In this document: positions 28,514 through 36,860 of the stretch, one piece after another | Position numbering within the stretch: position 1 is the first letter of the stretch | How the letters are laid out: each line of letters starts with the position of its first letter | Assembly: GCA_024698925.1 (NCBI GenBank) | Contig: JAILQO010000035.1 | Coordinates: forward strand, 1-60,052 | Reading direction: 5' to 3' | Length of the DNA stretch: 60,052 nt | Origin: Bacteroidaceae bacterium | Lineage (GTDB): Bacteria; Bacteroidota; Bacteroidia; Bacteroidales; Bacteroidaceae | The notes under the pieces: generated by a model | Told to the model about the DNA's origin: nothing | Database searches by the model: none | What the model saw: the letters and a program-made list of their open reading frames with translations, nothing else | Program-made: the position numbers and the translations under genes

Positions 28514-29974
28514 ATGAAAAAAACTCAAAAAGAGTCTCTCGTGAAGACCCATTATCTTGCCGTTGACCTCGGCGCCACCAGTGGCCGTACAGTCATCGCC
28601 TCTTTTGATGGCAAGCACATCGAGATGCGTGAATACACCCGCTTTGAGAATCCACAGTTGCCCCTCTGCGGACATATCATGTGGGACTTGCCTCACCTCT
28701 ACAACGAGATTCTCCGCGCGCTGCACAAAGCCAGTTCCGAGGAGATTGAGCTCAATAGCATCGGCATCGACACGTGGGGATGCGATTTCGCTTTCTTTGA
28801 CAAGAACGGACAGTTGCTGGGACTCCCCCATTGCTACCGCGATCCGCACACCGACGGTGCTCCAGAGCGCTACTTCTTGGAGCATAAGTCCAAAGAGGAA
28901 GTCTATGACCGTACGGGCATCCAGTTCATGCCGTTCAACTCGCTCTTCCAGCTCGCCACCCTCCGTCATGAAAAGAGCGTAGCGCTGGAACAAGCCGAGA
29001 AGATCCTGTTCATTCCCGATGCCCTCATTTATATGCTCACGGAGCAGGCTGTTTGCGAATACACCGTCGCTTCTACATCACAGATGCTCAACCCCAAGAG
29101 CGGTGACCTCGACCTGGCTTTGCTACGCACACTCGGACTTGGCCGCAAGCGCTTTGGACGGTTGGTGCAGCCTGGCGAGTGCATCGGCGTGCTCTCAGCC
29201 CAGGTGCAGGCTTGCACGGGACTGGGACCTATCCCCGTCATTGCCGTAGCCAGTCATGACACAGCTTCTGCCGTAGCCGCTGTACCAGCTCAGGATGCCA
29301 ACTTCGCGTATTTGAGTTGCGGTACCTGGAGCCTTCTTGGCGTAGAATCTCCTACACCTATTATAAATAAAGACAGCTACACCGAGAATTTCACCAACGA
29401 GGGAGGTCTTGATGGCACGACTCGTTTTCTCAAGAACATTACGGGCCTCTGGATCTACGAGCAATGTCGCAAGGAATGGACCATGCAAGGAGCTTCCGTC
29501 AGTATCCCTTCGGATGTCAATGAGCTCAATGCGCTGTGCCTCACCTCCACGTGTGACAGCATCATCGCCCCGGATGATCCGCGCTTCTCACACCCACTTT
29601 CCATGACGGCAGCCATTTACGACTATCTGATTGAGACGAAACAAGCGCTACCGCAGTCGCCTGCAGATTATGTTCGTATCATCTTCCGCTCTTTGGCAGC
29701 CCGCTATCGCGAGATTATCGACATCCTGCGTCGCATTACGCCTGTAGATATCCAGCGCTTGCACGTCATCGGAGGTGGTTCTCGCAACCAGTACCTCATG
29801 CAGTTTGCAGCCGACGCCCTACAGATGCCTGTGATTGCAGGACCCCAAGAAGGGACAGCCTTAGGTAACGCCCTTGTGCAGGTTCGTGCCGCAGGTCTCG
29901 TCCAGTCGCTGCAGGAGATGCGCGCCATCATTGCCAATAGTATTGAGCTGAAAGAATACCAACCAAATTCATAA
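28514..29974 (+). CDS. rhaB: Rhamnulokinase
   Basis: Phosphorylates L-rhamnulose with ATP; FGGY carbohydrate kinase family. The ATG at 28514 gives 486 residues; a TTG three codons earlier is possible but less likely. The N-terminal phosphate motif is LAVDLGATSGRTV, the substrate-binding SIGIDTWGCDFAFFD follows, and the C-terminal adenosine motif is HVIGGGSRNQYLMQFAADAL. It sits between rhaD and the NUDIX gene. Confidence 0.95.
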   Translation: MKKTQKESLVKTHYLAVDLGATSGRTVIASFDGKHIEMREYTRFENPQLPLCGHIMWDLPHLYNEILRALHKASSEEIELNSIGIDTWGCDFAFFDKNGQLLGLPHCYRDPHTDGAPERYFLEHKSKEEVYDRTGIQFMPFNSLFQLATLRHEKSVALEQAEKILFIPDALIYMLTEQAVCEYTVASTSQMLNPKSGDLDLALLRTLGLGRKRFGRLVQPGECIGVLSAQVQACTGLGPIPVIAVASHDTASAVAAVPAQDANFAYLSCGTWSLLGVESPTPIINKDSYTENFTNEGGLDGTTRFLKNITGLWIYEQCRKEWTMQGASVSIPSDVNELNALCLTSTCDSIIAPDDPRFSHPLSMTAAIYDYLIETKQALPQSPADYVRIIFRSLAARYREIIDILRRITPVDIQRLHVIGGGSRNQYLMQFAADALQMPVIAGPQEGTALGNALVQVRAAGLVQSLQEMRAIIANSIELKEYQPNS

Positions 29975-29980
29975 TCCATC

Positions 29981-30523
29981 ATGATGAGAAATCTCGATTG
30001 GAAAACGCTCAAAAGCGAATATCTCTTCCGTCGTCCTTGGCTCACGGCACGTCGTGACACCTGCCAGCTGCCCGATGGACGCATCAACGACGAATACTAC
30101 GTACTGGAATATCCCACCTGGGTTCATGTCGTGGCCATCACCAAGGACGGCAAGATGGTGATTATCCGCCAGTATCGTCATGGGCTCGGTCGCACTTGCT
30201 TTGAAATCGTGGCCGGTTGTGTGGAGGAAGGCGAAGATCCGCTGGTAGCTGCCAAGCGTGAGTTACAGGAGGAGACTGGCTATACGGGTGGCGAGTGGCA
30301 AGAAGTGCTGCAATTCACCTGCAATGCCAGCGCCATGAACAACATCACACACAGCTACCTTGCCATCGGCGTAGAACAGACTGATACGCAGCACCTTGAC
30401 GCCACAGAGGACATTGAAATCTACACCTTCACCCCCGACGAGGTCAAAGACATGCTTCGTCGAGGCGAGTTCATGCAAGCCTCTATGCTCGCGGCGCTCT
30501 ACAAATATTTCTCAGGAATGTGA
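29981..30523 (+). CDS. NUDIX hydrolase, ADP-ribose pyrophosphatase-like
   Basis: The 180-residue product has a complete NUDIX box beginning GCVEEGEDPLVAAKREL and ending QEETGY (residues about 73-95), matching GX5EX7REUXEEXGU. The upstream VVIIRQYRHGLGRTCFEI-like strand is typical of ADP-ribose or nucleotide-sugar pyrophosphatases. It begins six bases after rhaB, so it belongs to the rhamnose transcript. A housekeeping role with nucleotide sugars is possible; the substrate is not evident. Confidence 0.9.
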   Translation: MMRNLDWKTLKSEYLFRRPWLTARRDTCQLPDGRINDEYYVLEYPTWVHVVAITKDGKMVIIRQYRHGLGRTCFEIVAGCVEEGEDPLVAAKRELQEETGYTGGEWQEVLQFTCNASAMNNITHSYLAIGVEQTDTQHLDATEDIEIYTFTPDEVKDMLRRGEFMQASMLAALYKYFSGM

Positions 30524-30566
30524 GAATCACAAATAACCTTATTTTTATTCATAAACCTTAGCAACA

Positions 30567-32771
30567 ATGAAAAAACTAATTCTCTGCGCACTAGCACTCA
30601 TCGGAGTCTGTAGCGCCAATGCACAAGACATCAGCATCAGCCAAGCCCGCTTCCAGAAAGGCGACGACCTCAACTGGGCCAAGTCAGACTTCAATGATGC
30701 CAGTTGGAATACCATAGACATGACCAAGAACTGGGATGACCAAGGCTATGTCATCAACCAGAATTATGCCTGGTACCGTGTACATCTCACCATCCCCAGC
30801 AACCTGATCAAGGGCGCTGATCAGCAACGCATCGTTGTCTTCAACCTGCCCAAGGCCGATGACACAGACGAGTGCTATCTGAACGGCAAGCTGATTGGCA
30901 AGACGGGTCGTATGCCCGGTGACAAAGGCGGCTACGCCTCCGCATGGAGTGCCCCACGTCGCTATGCTGTCGATGCCAAGTCAGGTGGCATCCTTTGGGA
31001 CAAGGACAATGTGCTGGCCATTCGCGTCTATAACGGCGGCGAGCCTGGTGGCCTCTTCGACAAGCCCTTGACCGTTAGTGTCCCCAACGCCATTGAGGGC
31101 ATCGCCATGCGTTTCACAGATGTGAACAGCGACAAGGCCCATTGCGACGTGGAGGTGACGAATACCTTCCCCTTGGTGACCAGCGGCACTTTAGCCATCG
31201 AGGTCATTGATCGCGATGCCAATACCGTCATTTCCCGGACAGCCAAGAAAGTGGCTCCCAAGAAGGATAAGCCCGTACGTATCAGCATCCCTTATGACAA
31301 GCAGAAAAGCTGTCTGTTGGTTGCTTCTTTCACGGATTCCAAGACGGGTAAGGCCGTCAAATATCGTCAGCCGCTCAAGTATATTCTGACACCTCCCGCA
31401 CCTGCCGCTCCCCGTTTCAATGGTGCTCCCCTTTTCGGTGTCCGTCCCGGCTCTCCTGTCATCTACCGTTTCCCCGTTTCTGGCGAACGTCCCATGAAGT
31501 TCACCGCTGAGAACCTTCCCGCAGGCCTCCAGCTCTCCGAGAGTGATGGTGTGCTCAGTGGCACCATTCGTCGTCCGTCCGAGTTCACATTCAAGGTAAC
31601 AGCCGAGAATGCCAAGGGCAAGGCTTCGCAGGAATTTACCCTCAAAGTCGGTCCTCGCATGATGGCCCTCACCCCTCCCATGGGCTGGAATTCCTGGAAC
31701 TGCTGGGCACTCAGCGTTTCTCAGGAGAAAGTGATGGCTTCCGCACAGGCTCTCATTGATAAAGGCTTGGCCGATTATGGCTATTGCTACATGAACATCG
31801 ACGACGGTTGGGAAGCAGAAAAGCGCAACCCCGACGGCACCATTGCCGTGAACGAGAAGTTCCCCTCCATGAAAGCCCTCGGCGACTGGCTCCATGAGCG
31901 CGGCCTGAAGTTCGGTATTTACTCTTCACCCGGTGACTACACCTGTGGCGGCTACCTGGGCTCGATTGATCATGAGCAGCAGGATGCCGAAAGCTACAAC
32001 AGCTGGGGTGTCGATTACCTGAAATATGACTGGTGTGGCTATGGCCGTGAGCACGCCAAGGAGCGTGATAAAGGCGTCGCTTCCTATATCCGTCCCTACC
32101 TGTTGATGCAGAAGTTCCTGCGTGAACAGCCTCGCGACATTTTCTACAGCCTCTGCCAGTATGGCATGTCCAAAGTCTGGGAATGGGGCACCTTCGTAGA
32201 TGCTAACAGTTGGCGTACCACCGGTGATATCAATGACTCATGGGGTTCTATGTTCGATATCGGCTTCAAGCAGCAGGCTGGCCTCGCTCCCTATGCTGGT
32301 CAGGGCCATTGGAATGACCCCGATATGCTGATTGTGGGCAAGGTGGGTTGGAGCAGCAACCTCCGCGACTCCCGACTGACACCCGACGAGCAATACACGC
32401 ACATCACCCTTTGGACGCTCCTCGCCTCCAATATGCTTATCGGCTGTGACATTGCACAGATTGACGACTTCACCATCGGTCTCCTTTGCAACAATGAAGT
32501 GAATGCCATCAATCAGGATATTCTTGGCAAGCAGGCCGACCGCATATCCAAGGAAGGCGATATCGAAGTCTGGAGCCGTCCACTTGCCGACGGTGGCACT
32601 GCCATCGGCATCTTCAACGTAGGCAATGAGGACAAGCAGGTGAATCTCGCCAGCTACGTCTCCAATGCGTCAACCATCCGCGACCTGTGGCGCCAGAAGA
32701 ATCTCTCTGCGAGCGACTTGAAGTGCACGATCCCCACCCACGGATGTAGGTATTTGAAGGTAACTAAGTAA
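30567..32771 (+). CDS. GH27 alpha-galactosidase / beta-L-arabinopyranosidase, multidomain, exported
   Basis: The 734-residue product has a signal peptide (cleavage after ANAQ), a jelly-roll sugar-binding domain like that of GH2 enzymes (about 22-165, CYLNGKLIGKTG), and a putative Ig domain (about 270-360). The GH27 barrel starts at LTPPMGWNSWNCW (about 365-650) and is followed by a beta-sandwich. The nucleophile is D488 in YLKYDWCG and the acid/base is D554 in WRTTGD. GH27 contains both alpha-galactosidases and beta-L-arabinopyranosidases, which sequence reading alone does not separate. The gene follows the NUDIX gene by 43 bases and precedes the DUF3472 protein by 3 bases. Its position suggests debranching of a rhamnose-containing glycan. 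Confidence 0.92.
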   Translation: MKKLILCALALIGVCSANAQDISISQARFQKGDDLNWAKSDFNDASWNTIDMTKNWDDQGYVINQNYAWYRVHLTIPSNLIKGADQQRIVVFNLPKADDTDECYLNGKLIGKTGRMPGDKGGYASAWSAPRRYAVDAKSGGILWDKDNVLAIRVYNGGEPGGLFDKPLTVSVPNAIEGIAMRFTDVNSDKAHCDVEVTNTFPLVTSGTLAIEVIDRDANTVISRTAKKVAPKKDKPVRISIPYDKQKSCLLVASFTDSKTGKAVKYRQPLKYILTPPAPAAPRFNGAPLFGVRPGSPVIYRFPVSGERPMKFTAENLPAGLQLSESDGVLSGTIRRPSEFTFKVTAENAKGKASQEFTLKVGPRMMALTPPMGWNSWNCWALSVSQEKVMASAQALIDKGLADYGYCYMNIDDGWEAEKRNPDGTIAVNEKFPSMKALGDWLHERGLKFGIYSSPGDYTCGGYLGSIDHEQQDAESYNSWGVDYLKYDWCGYGREHAKERDKGVASYIRPYLLMQKFLREQPRDIFYSLCQYGMSKVWEWGTFVDANSWRTTGDINDSWGSMFDIGFKQQAGLAPYAGQGHWNDPDMLIVGKVGWSSNLRDSRLTPDEQYTHITLWTLLASNMLIGCDIAQIDDFTIGLLCNNEVNAINQDILGKQADRISKEGDIEVWSRPLADGGTAIGIFNVGNEDKQVNLASYVSNASTIRDLWRQKNLSASDLKCTIPTHGCRYLKVTK

Positions 32772-32774
32772 AAG

Positions 32775-35700
32775 ATGAAGAGACTACTATATCTTATTCT
32801 TGCGCTGGCAGCCAACCTGTCAGCGCAAGCCACTTCTTGGCAAGAGAAAGTGGATACCATCTGGCCCGCATGCCATTATCGCGAGTTGAATGGCATTTCC
32901 ACTGGCAGCCAGCACTCCAAGACTTGGATTGACTGGAAACATGCCGAAGGGACTGTGTTGGTCTATGGTATCCATTTCCCCACCGGGCACGTCCGTGCTG
33001 ATGCGGTGTTCACGGCCAAGAGTGGGATGAAGGTGTCGTTTGGTGTGCGTATCGTTCACCCGGCAACAGGTACCGTTGTCCTGGATGACCAAATAGCCAC
33101 GAGCACCAAGACTTCGACGGCTGAGCAAACGATGGAAATCATGCCTGAGACCGAGATGCCCTACGATGGCTGGTATCGCTTCGAGCTCACCTGTCCCAAC
33201 GGTGTGAATACCCTTAATCGCCTCAACTTGCTGACCTTCCAGCGCACCTCCACCCAGCGCATTACGGACTCCGAGATTTTCATGGCTCCTTCCGTGCACC
33301 TATGGTGGGACACCACGATGCCTGGTGCGCCATCCGGTCAGGGCTACAACTGGACCTATCTGGAAGCCATGTATCCGAGCGCCTACAAGCGCCATGCCAC
33401 CTACCAGATGACAATCGGCACCGACGTGGGCTATTCGGGTATCCAGATGCCTACACGAAGCGACGGCTCCTATGGCCATTCCGTGCTCTTTTCTGTTTGG
33501 GATGAGGGCGATGTGGACAAAGACCGCAATCTCCCCGACAACATGCGTGCCGCAGCCGTAGATGTAGGCCCTGGCGCTTACGCCACGCGCTTTGGCGGCG
33601 AAGGCACAGGCTCCAGTATCCGCTACAACGATGACAACCTGTGGCAGTTCGACCATTGGATCCAGTTCCTCATGAACGAGCGACCTGAGACCGATGTCGT
33701 TACCATCACCGACGACAATGGCAAAGTGACAACGAAAGAGTATCAGAGTACGTTGCAATCCATGTGGTTCAAGGATGCAGACGATGCCGAATGGCGCTAT
33801 ATCGGCACTCTCCGCCGCACAGGCGAAAACCGTCTGACGCCTGGCATCTATAGCTTCCTGGAGAACTTTGCAGACATGGGCGGCAACCTCATGCGCCGCT
33901 GCTATTTCCGCAATGGCGCCATGCGCGCAGCTGCCACAGGCGAGTGGTTTGCACTCAACCATGCCGGCTATGGTCATACGCAGGACAATGGCAACCGCTA
34001 CTCGCGTTATGACTACGGTCACGGTGTGACGGGCTTGTTCGATAACACCTTCTATTTGGAGACTGGCGGTTATATGGGCCGGCGTGATAGCGTGGCTACA
34101 TACGAGGCCCCTAAGCACGGCCAGATGCCTTGGGTGGATACCATTGATATCGAACGCCTCACACGTCGCATTGATCTGGCGGTCACGCGCAATCGGGCTA
34201 AGACCGTCCGTTCGCTGGTAGAAGCTACGCGCACCGTTTCCGACCCTGCCACATGGGCACTCATCGGTTACACTGACGAGGAGACCGTGGGCGAAGGTGA
34301 TTTCGGACGCGCTGAGCAGATGCTCGATGGTAGCACCTCCACGTACTATCACAACAAATGGAAGAACGGCTCCGTCTCCTTTCCTCATACTTTCAGCTTC
34401 GACGCTGGCGTGGAAACGACCGTTAGTTCGATTGAACTCTATCAGAGTCGCGACTCCGGCTATCGCGCCAAGCAGGTTCAACTCTATACGTCAGAGACGG
34501 GTGCCACATGGCGCTTGGCAGCAACTGGCCTGAGCATCGAGGACAGCGACCATCCTACCATCGAGCTCCCCGAGCCCATCACCTCCCGCTATTTCCGACT
34601 GCGTTTCACAGCAGGTTATGGCTCCAATCTCGTCATCAACGAGCTCTATTTCAAGCATGAATATCGCCTGCCCGACTTACTCACATTGGCCAAACGTCTG
34701 TTGGACGAGGCCGACCAATATGGAGGCTATGCGCCTTCCGACCTGGATGCCATCCGCGACCTCTATGCCGATGGCAATGGCACGGATATCGACGCACTCC
34801 GTCAGGCAATTGAGGCTCTCGGCGACAATGCCCTACCCCTCACCTACGGTACTGTGGCAAAGGCAGAGCATTTCACGCCACTCGCCGTCTATCAGCTCCA
34901 CAACCTGGCAGGACATGGCGACCTCATTGCGACGGCCGACGGACAGCCTTCTCTGGCAGGCGCGACCATCAAGGACGCCAAGGTTTCATACTGCGGCCCC
35001 TCACGCGTCACCGACTCACTCAGCAACTGGCTCCTGCTTCACTCGCGCAAGTTCAATGACTACTATCTCTACAACCTTGGCCTGAAGCAGTTCCTCAGCA
35101 TCGATGCCGAGGGCACCATCTCGCTGTCCGATCTGCCGGCATCGCTCTCCTTCTCGGCCAATGGCAATGGCTATGTCATCCGCTACCAAAACCGTTACTT
35201 AGGCTTCGATGCGACGGCCGACAAACCGCTGAAACTCGTCAGCAGCGCCAATGCCAATGCCATCTTCCAGTTGCGCACTAACCACGCCATGCGTGTCAAC
35301 CAAGAGGAGACCTTAGCATTCACAGAGGATACAGGCAAGGCATTGCATGAAGACAACAGTTTCGACTACCTTTTCCAGCAAGGTCTGCAGACCTATGCCA
35401 AGGCGTTCGTCGGACGCCCCAATACCCGCAAGACCCTGATTCGCAGCACGGCCAGCCTCACCTCCAACTGCAATACCACGCAACAGGAAGCACATGACCT
35501 GGCCAAGATCATCGATGGCGACAAAGCGACTTACTACGAGACCTGGTACAGCGGCATTGAATGGCCCGCTGAGATGCCCTATCTCCAAGCGCGACTCACC
35601 AGCCCAATCTCTGCTTTCTGCTTCACCTTCTCGCCCTCGACGCATCCCGATTACGGCCAGACTGACATCCCCACGGATATCATCGTCTATGCCGCCTCGG

Positions 35701-36236
35701 ACAACAAGGATTTCCTGCCTGTAGCACGCTTGAACGAAGGTCTGCCCACGAAGGTTACAGAGTCCTACACCTCTCCCGTCATCTTCTGCGACAGCGAGAC
35801 GCGTGACTTCCGCTTCCAGGTGATGGAGACCTATGGGAAGCGCGCCGATAGCCACGTCTTCGCCATGAGCGAGTTCCAGATGCACCCCGTCACCATAGAC
35901 GAGGCAGCATCACCCTACTACACCAAGTCATGGGTGAAGACCGCTTTCGATGCCCTGCAGATTCAGCTCCAGACTATCCGTCCGCTGATTCTGGCCAATA
36001 GCGCCAAGCCCGCTGATGCCCAGGCGCTACGCGAAGCCATCGCACGTGCCGAGGAAGCGCTGCTCATCGACGGCATTTCTGCCCCTGAGTCCTCATTCCT
36101 CAATCATAACTCATCAATCAAAGATCAGCAAGTCTTTGACCTCAGCGGACGCCGCCGTTCCCTCGGCACCCGCCTTCCGGCTGGCATCTATCTCATGCGA
36201 GATGGCAATCAGCATCAGAAGGTAGTGATTGAGTAG
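32775..36236 (+). CDS. Large surface protein: DUF5077/DUF3472, two F5/8 type C-like domains, C-terminal sorting motif
   Basis: The 1153-residue product has a signal peptide (MKRLLYLILALAANLSAQA). Residues about 20-150 resemble DUF5077 and about 180-420 resemble DUF3472 (VSFGVRIVHPATGTVV; HLWWDTTMPG; FYLETGGYMGRRD). About 488-625 is an F5/8 type C (discoidin) fold ending FRLRFTAGYGSNLVINELYF. About 700-850 looks ricin-like, and a second discoidin-like domain covers about 895-1040. The last 35 residues (VFDLSGRRRS, LPAGIYLM, KVVIE) match the Prevotella-type C-terminal signal associated with type IX secretion. No catalytic residues are known to me. It probably binds or cleaves plant glycans with the GH27 enzyme. 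A strong terminator follows. Confidence 0.8.
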   Translation: MKRLLYLILALAANLSAQATSWQEKVDTIWPACHYRELNGISTGSQHSKTWIDWKHAEGTVLVYGIHFPTGHVRADAVFTAKSGMKVSFGVRIVHPATGTVVLDDQIATSTKTSTAEQTMEIMPETEMPYDGWYRFELTCPNGVNTLNRLNLLTFQRTSTQRITDSEIFMAPSVHLWWDTTMPGAPSGQGYNWTYLEAMYPSAYKRHATYQMTIGTDVGYSGIQMPTRSDGSYGHSVLFSVWDEGDVDKDRNLPDNMRAAAVDVGPGAYATRFGGEGTGSSIRYNDDNLWQFDHWIQFLMNERPETDVVTITDDNGKVTTKEYQSTLQSMWFKDADDAEWRYIGTLRRTGENRLTPGIYSFLENFADMGGNLMRRCYFRNGAMRAAATGEWFALNHAGYGHTQDNGNRYSRYDYGHGVTGLFDNTFYLETGGYMGRRDSVATYEAPKHGQMPWVDTIDIERLTRRIDLAVTRNRAKTVRSLVEATRTVSDPATWALIGYTDEETVGEGDFGRAEQMLDGSTSTYYHNKWKNGSVSFPHTFSFDAGVETTVSSIELYQSRDSGYRAKQVQLYTSETGATWRLAATGLSIEDSDHPTIELPEPITSRYFRLRFTAGYGSNLVINELYFKHEYRLPDLLTLAKRLLDEADQYGGYAPSDLDAIRDLYADGNGTDIDALRQAIEALGDNALPLTYGTVAKAEHFTPLAVYQLHNLAGHGDLIATADGQPSLAGATIKDAKVSYCGPSRVTDSLSNWLLLHSRKFNDYYLYNLGLKQFLSIDAEGTISLSDLPASLSFSANGNGYVIRYQNRYLGFDATADKPLKLVSSANANAIFQLRTNHAMRVNQEETLAFTEDTGKALHEDNSFDYLFQQGLQTYAKAFVGRPNTRKTLIRSTASLTSNCNTTQQEAHDLAKIIDGDKATYYETWYSGIEWPAEMPYLQARLTSPISAFCFTFSPSTHPDYGQTDIPTDIIVYAASDNKDFLPVARLNEGLPTKVTESYTSPVIFCDSETRDFRFQVMETYGKRADSHVFAMSEFQMHPVTIDEAASPYYTKSWVKTAFDALQIQLQTIRPLILANSAKPADAQALREAIARAEEALLIDGISAPESSFLNHNSSIKDQQVFDLSGRRRSLGTRLPAGIYLMRDGNQHQKVVIE

Positions 36237-36264
36237 TCCTCCGCCATTACCATCCAACATAGAT

Positions 36265-36307
36265 GCAGCAGTAGTGTCACCCGGGCGATGCTACTGCTGC
36301 CTTTTTT
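36265..36307 (+). terminator. Terminator of the extended rhamnose operon
   Basis: A 10-bp perfect stem GCAGCAGTAG/CTACTGCTGC is followed by CTTTTTTT. It lies 28 bases after the DUF3472 gene. Confidence 0.92.
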
Positions 36308-36338
36308 TCGTGGTTCTAACAACGAGTTCATATATTAA

Positions 36339-36366
36339 AACTACGGATTGTACGGAATTAACGGAG
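36339..36366. repeat. Interspersed ACGGA-rich repeat, copy 1
   Basis: AACTACGGATTGTACGGAAT followed by TAACGG is nearly identical to the reverse complement of 44622-44647 and similar to 44541-44570. It lies in the 624-base gap 36237-36860, which otherwise holds a terminator, a promoter and the structured leader. Confidence 0.7.
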
Positions 36367-36563
36367 GTTTGGGTCGTCACTACGTGACTCAAAATCATTC
36401 GAAAATCAGACCTAAAAATCATTCACACAGTATTGATAGATTTTCAAAAGAGATTTTCTAGATATTTTGAGGCCAACAGGCCGACCACAGAAAAATGTTT
36501 TTGTCTAAAATAACACCGGTAATCCGTTATTAGCATCAAATAACGTTTTTTTTTGTCTTTTTT

Positions 36564-36595
36564 CTTGGCGGTTACCAAACTTATACATATATTTG
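36564..36595 (+). promoter_or_regulatory. Promoter of the structured leader and the surface protein gene
   Basis: The -7 element TATATTTG (36588-36595) has a -33-like CTTG (36564-36567) 20 bases upstream. Transcription would begin near 36602, giving a leader of about 260 bases before the ATG at 36861. Confidence 0.62.
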
Positions 36596-36647
36596 CCACG
36601 CAATTTCCTTGAAAAAGGGAAGTTTGCAGACATTTTATTTGCTCAAT

Positions 36648-36790
36648 CGCTCCTCGAATTGGTACCTCAAAAGAGCTTAACGAGCAAAGACAATATCCTA
36701 TTGAAGCTTACGCATAGCGTAGGTTTCCCATAAGGATATTGGGGCAGTACCAAGCCCGAGGAGCGTATGGTGAAGACCTGCGCTTTTTTT
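36648..36790 (+). ncRNA. Structured RNA leader with intrinsic terminator (candidate riboswitch, attenuator or sRNA)
   Basis: Nested stems are visible: CGCTCCTCG (36648-36656) with CGAGGAGCG (36757-36765); TTGGTAC (36659-36665) with GTACCAA (36747-36753); CAATATCCT (36691-36699) with AGGATATTG (36733-36741); and an apical TACGC-ATA-GCGTA (36709-36721). A 25-base loop (36666-36690) faces five bases (36742-36746). A second hairpin, GCGTA(T)GGT-GAAG-ACCTGCGC (36763-36783), runs into seven T (36784-36790) and shares its first three bases with the outer stem. An alternative pairing CTGCG (36778-36782) with CGCAG (36796-36800) would open the terminator hairpin. The element sits 70 bases before a surface-protein gene. 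I do not recognise it as a known class. Confidence 0.72.
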
Positions 36791-36860
36791 GTGCCCGCAG
36801 ATTAGTAAAGGTCTCTCCATGAGAAGAAGAACATTTACTAACAACTAACAAATAAAAACT

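Noticed and set aside
33300..34481. 393-codon antisense frame in the DUF3472 gene
   Set aside because: Composition reflects the opposite strand; no domain or promoter seen.
36648..36765. The folded leader as 6S RNA, SRP RNA, RNase P RNA or tmRNA
   Set aside because: It lacks the 6S central-bubble symmetry and length, the SRP apical GGAA loop, the RNase P conserved P4 segments and a tRNA-like end.
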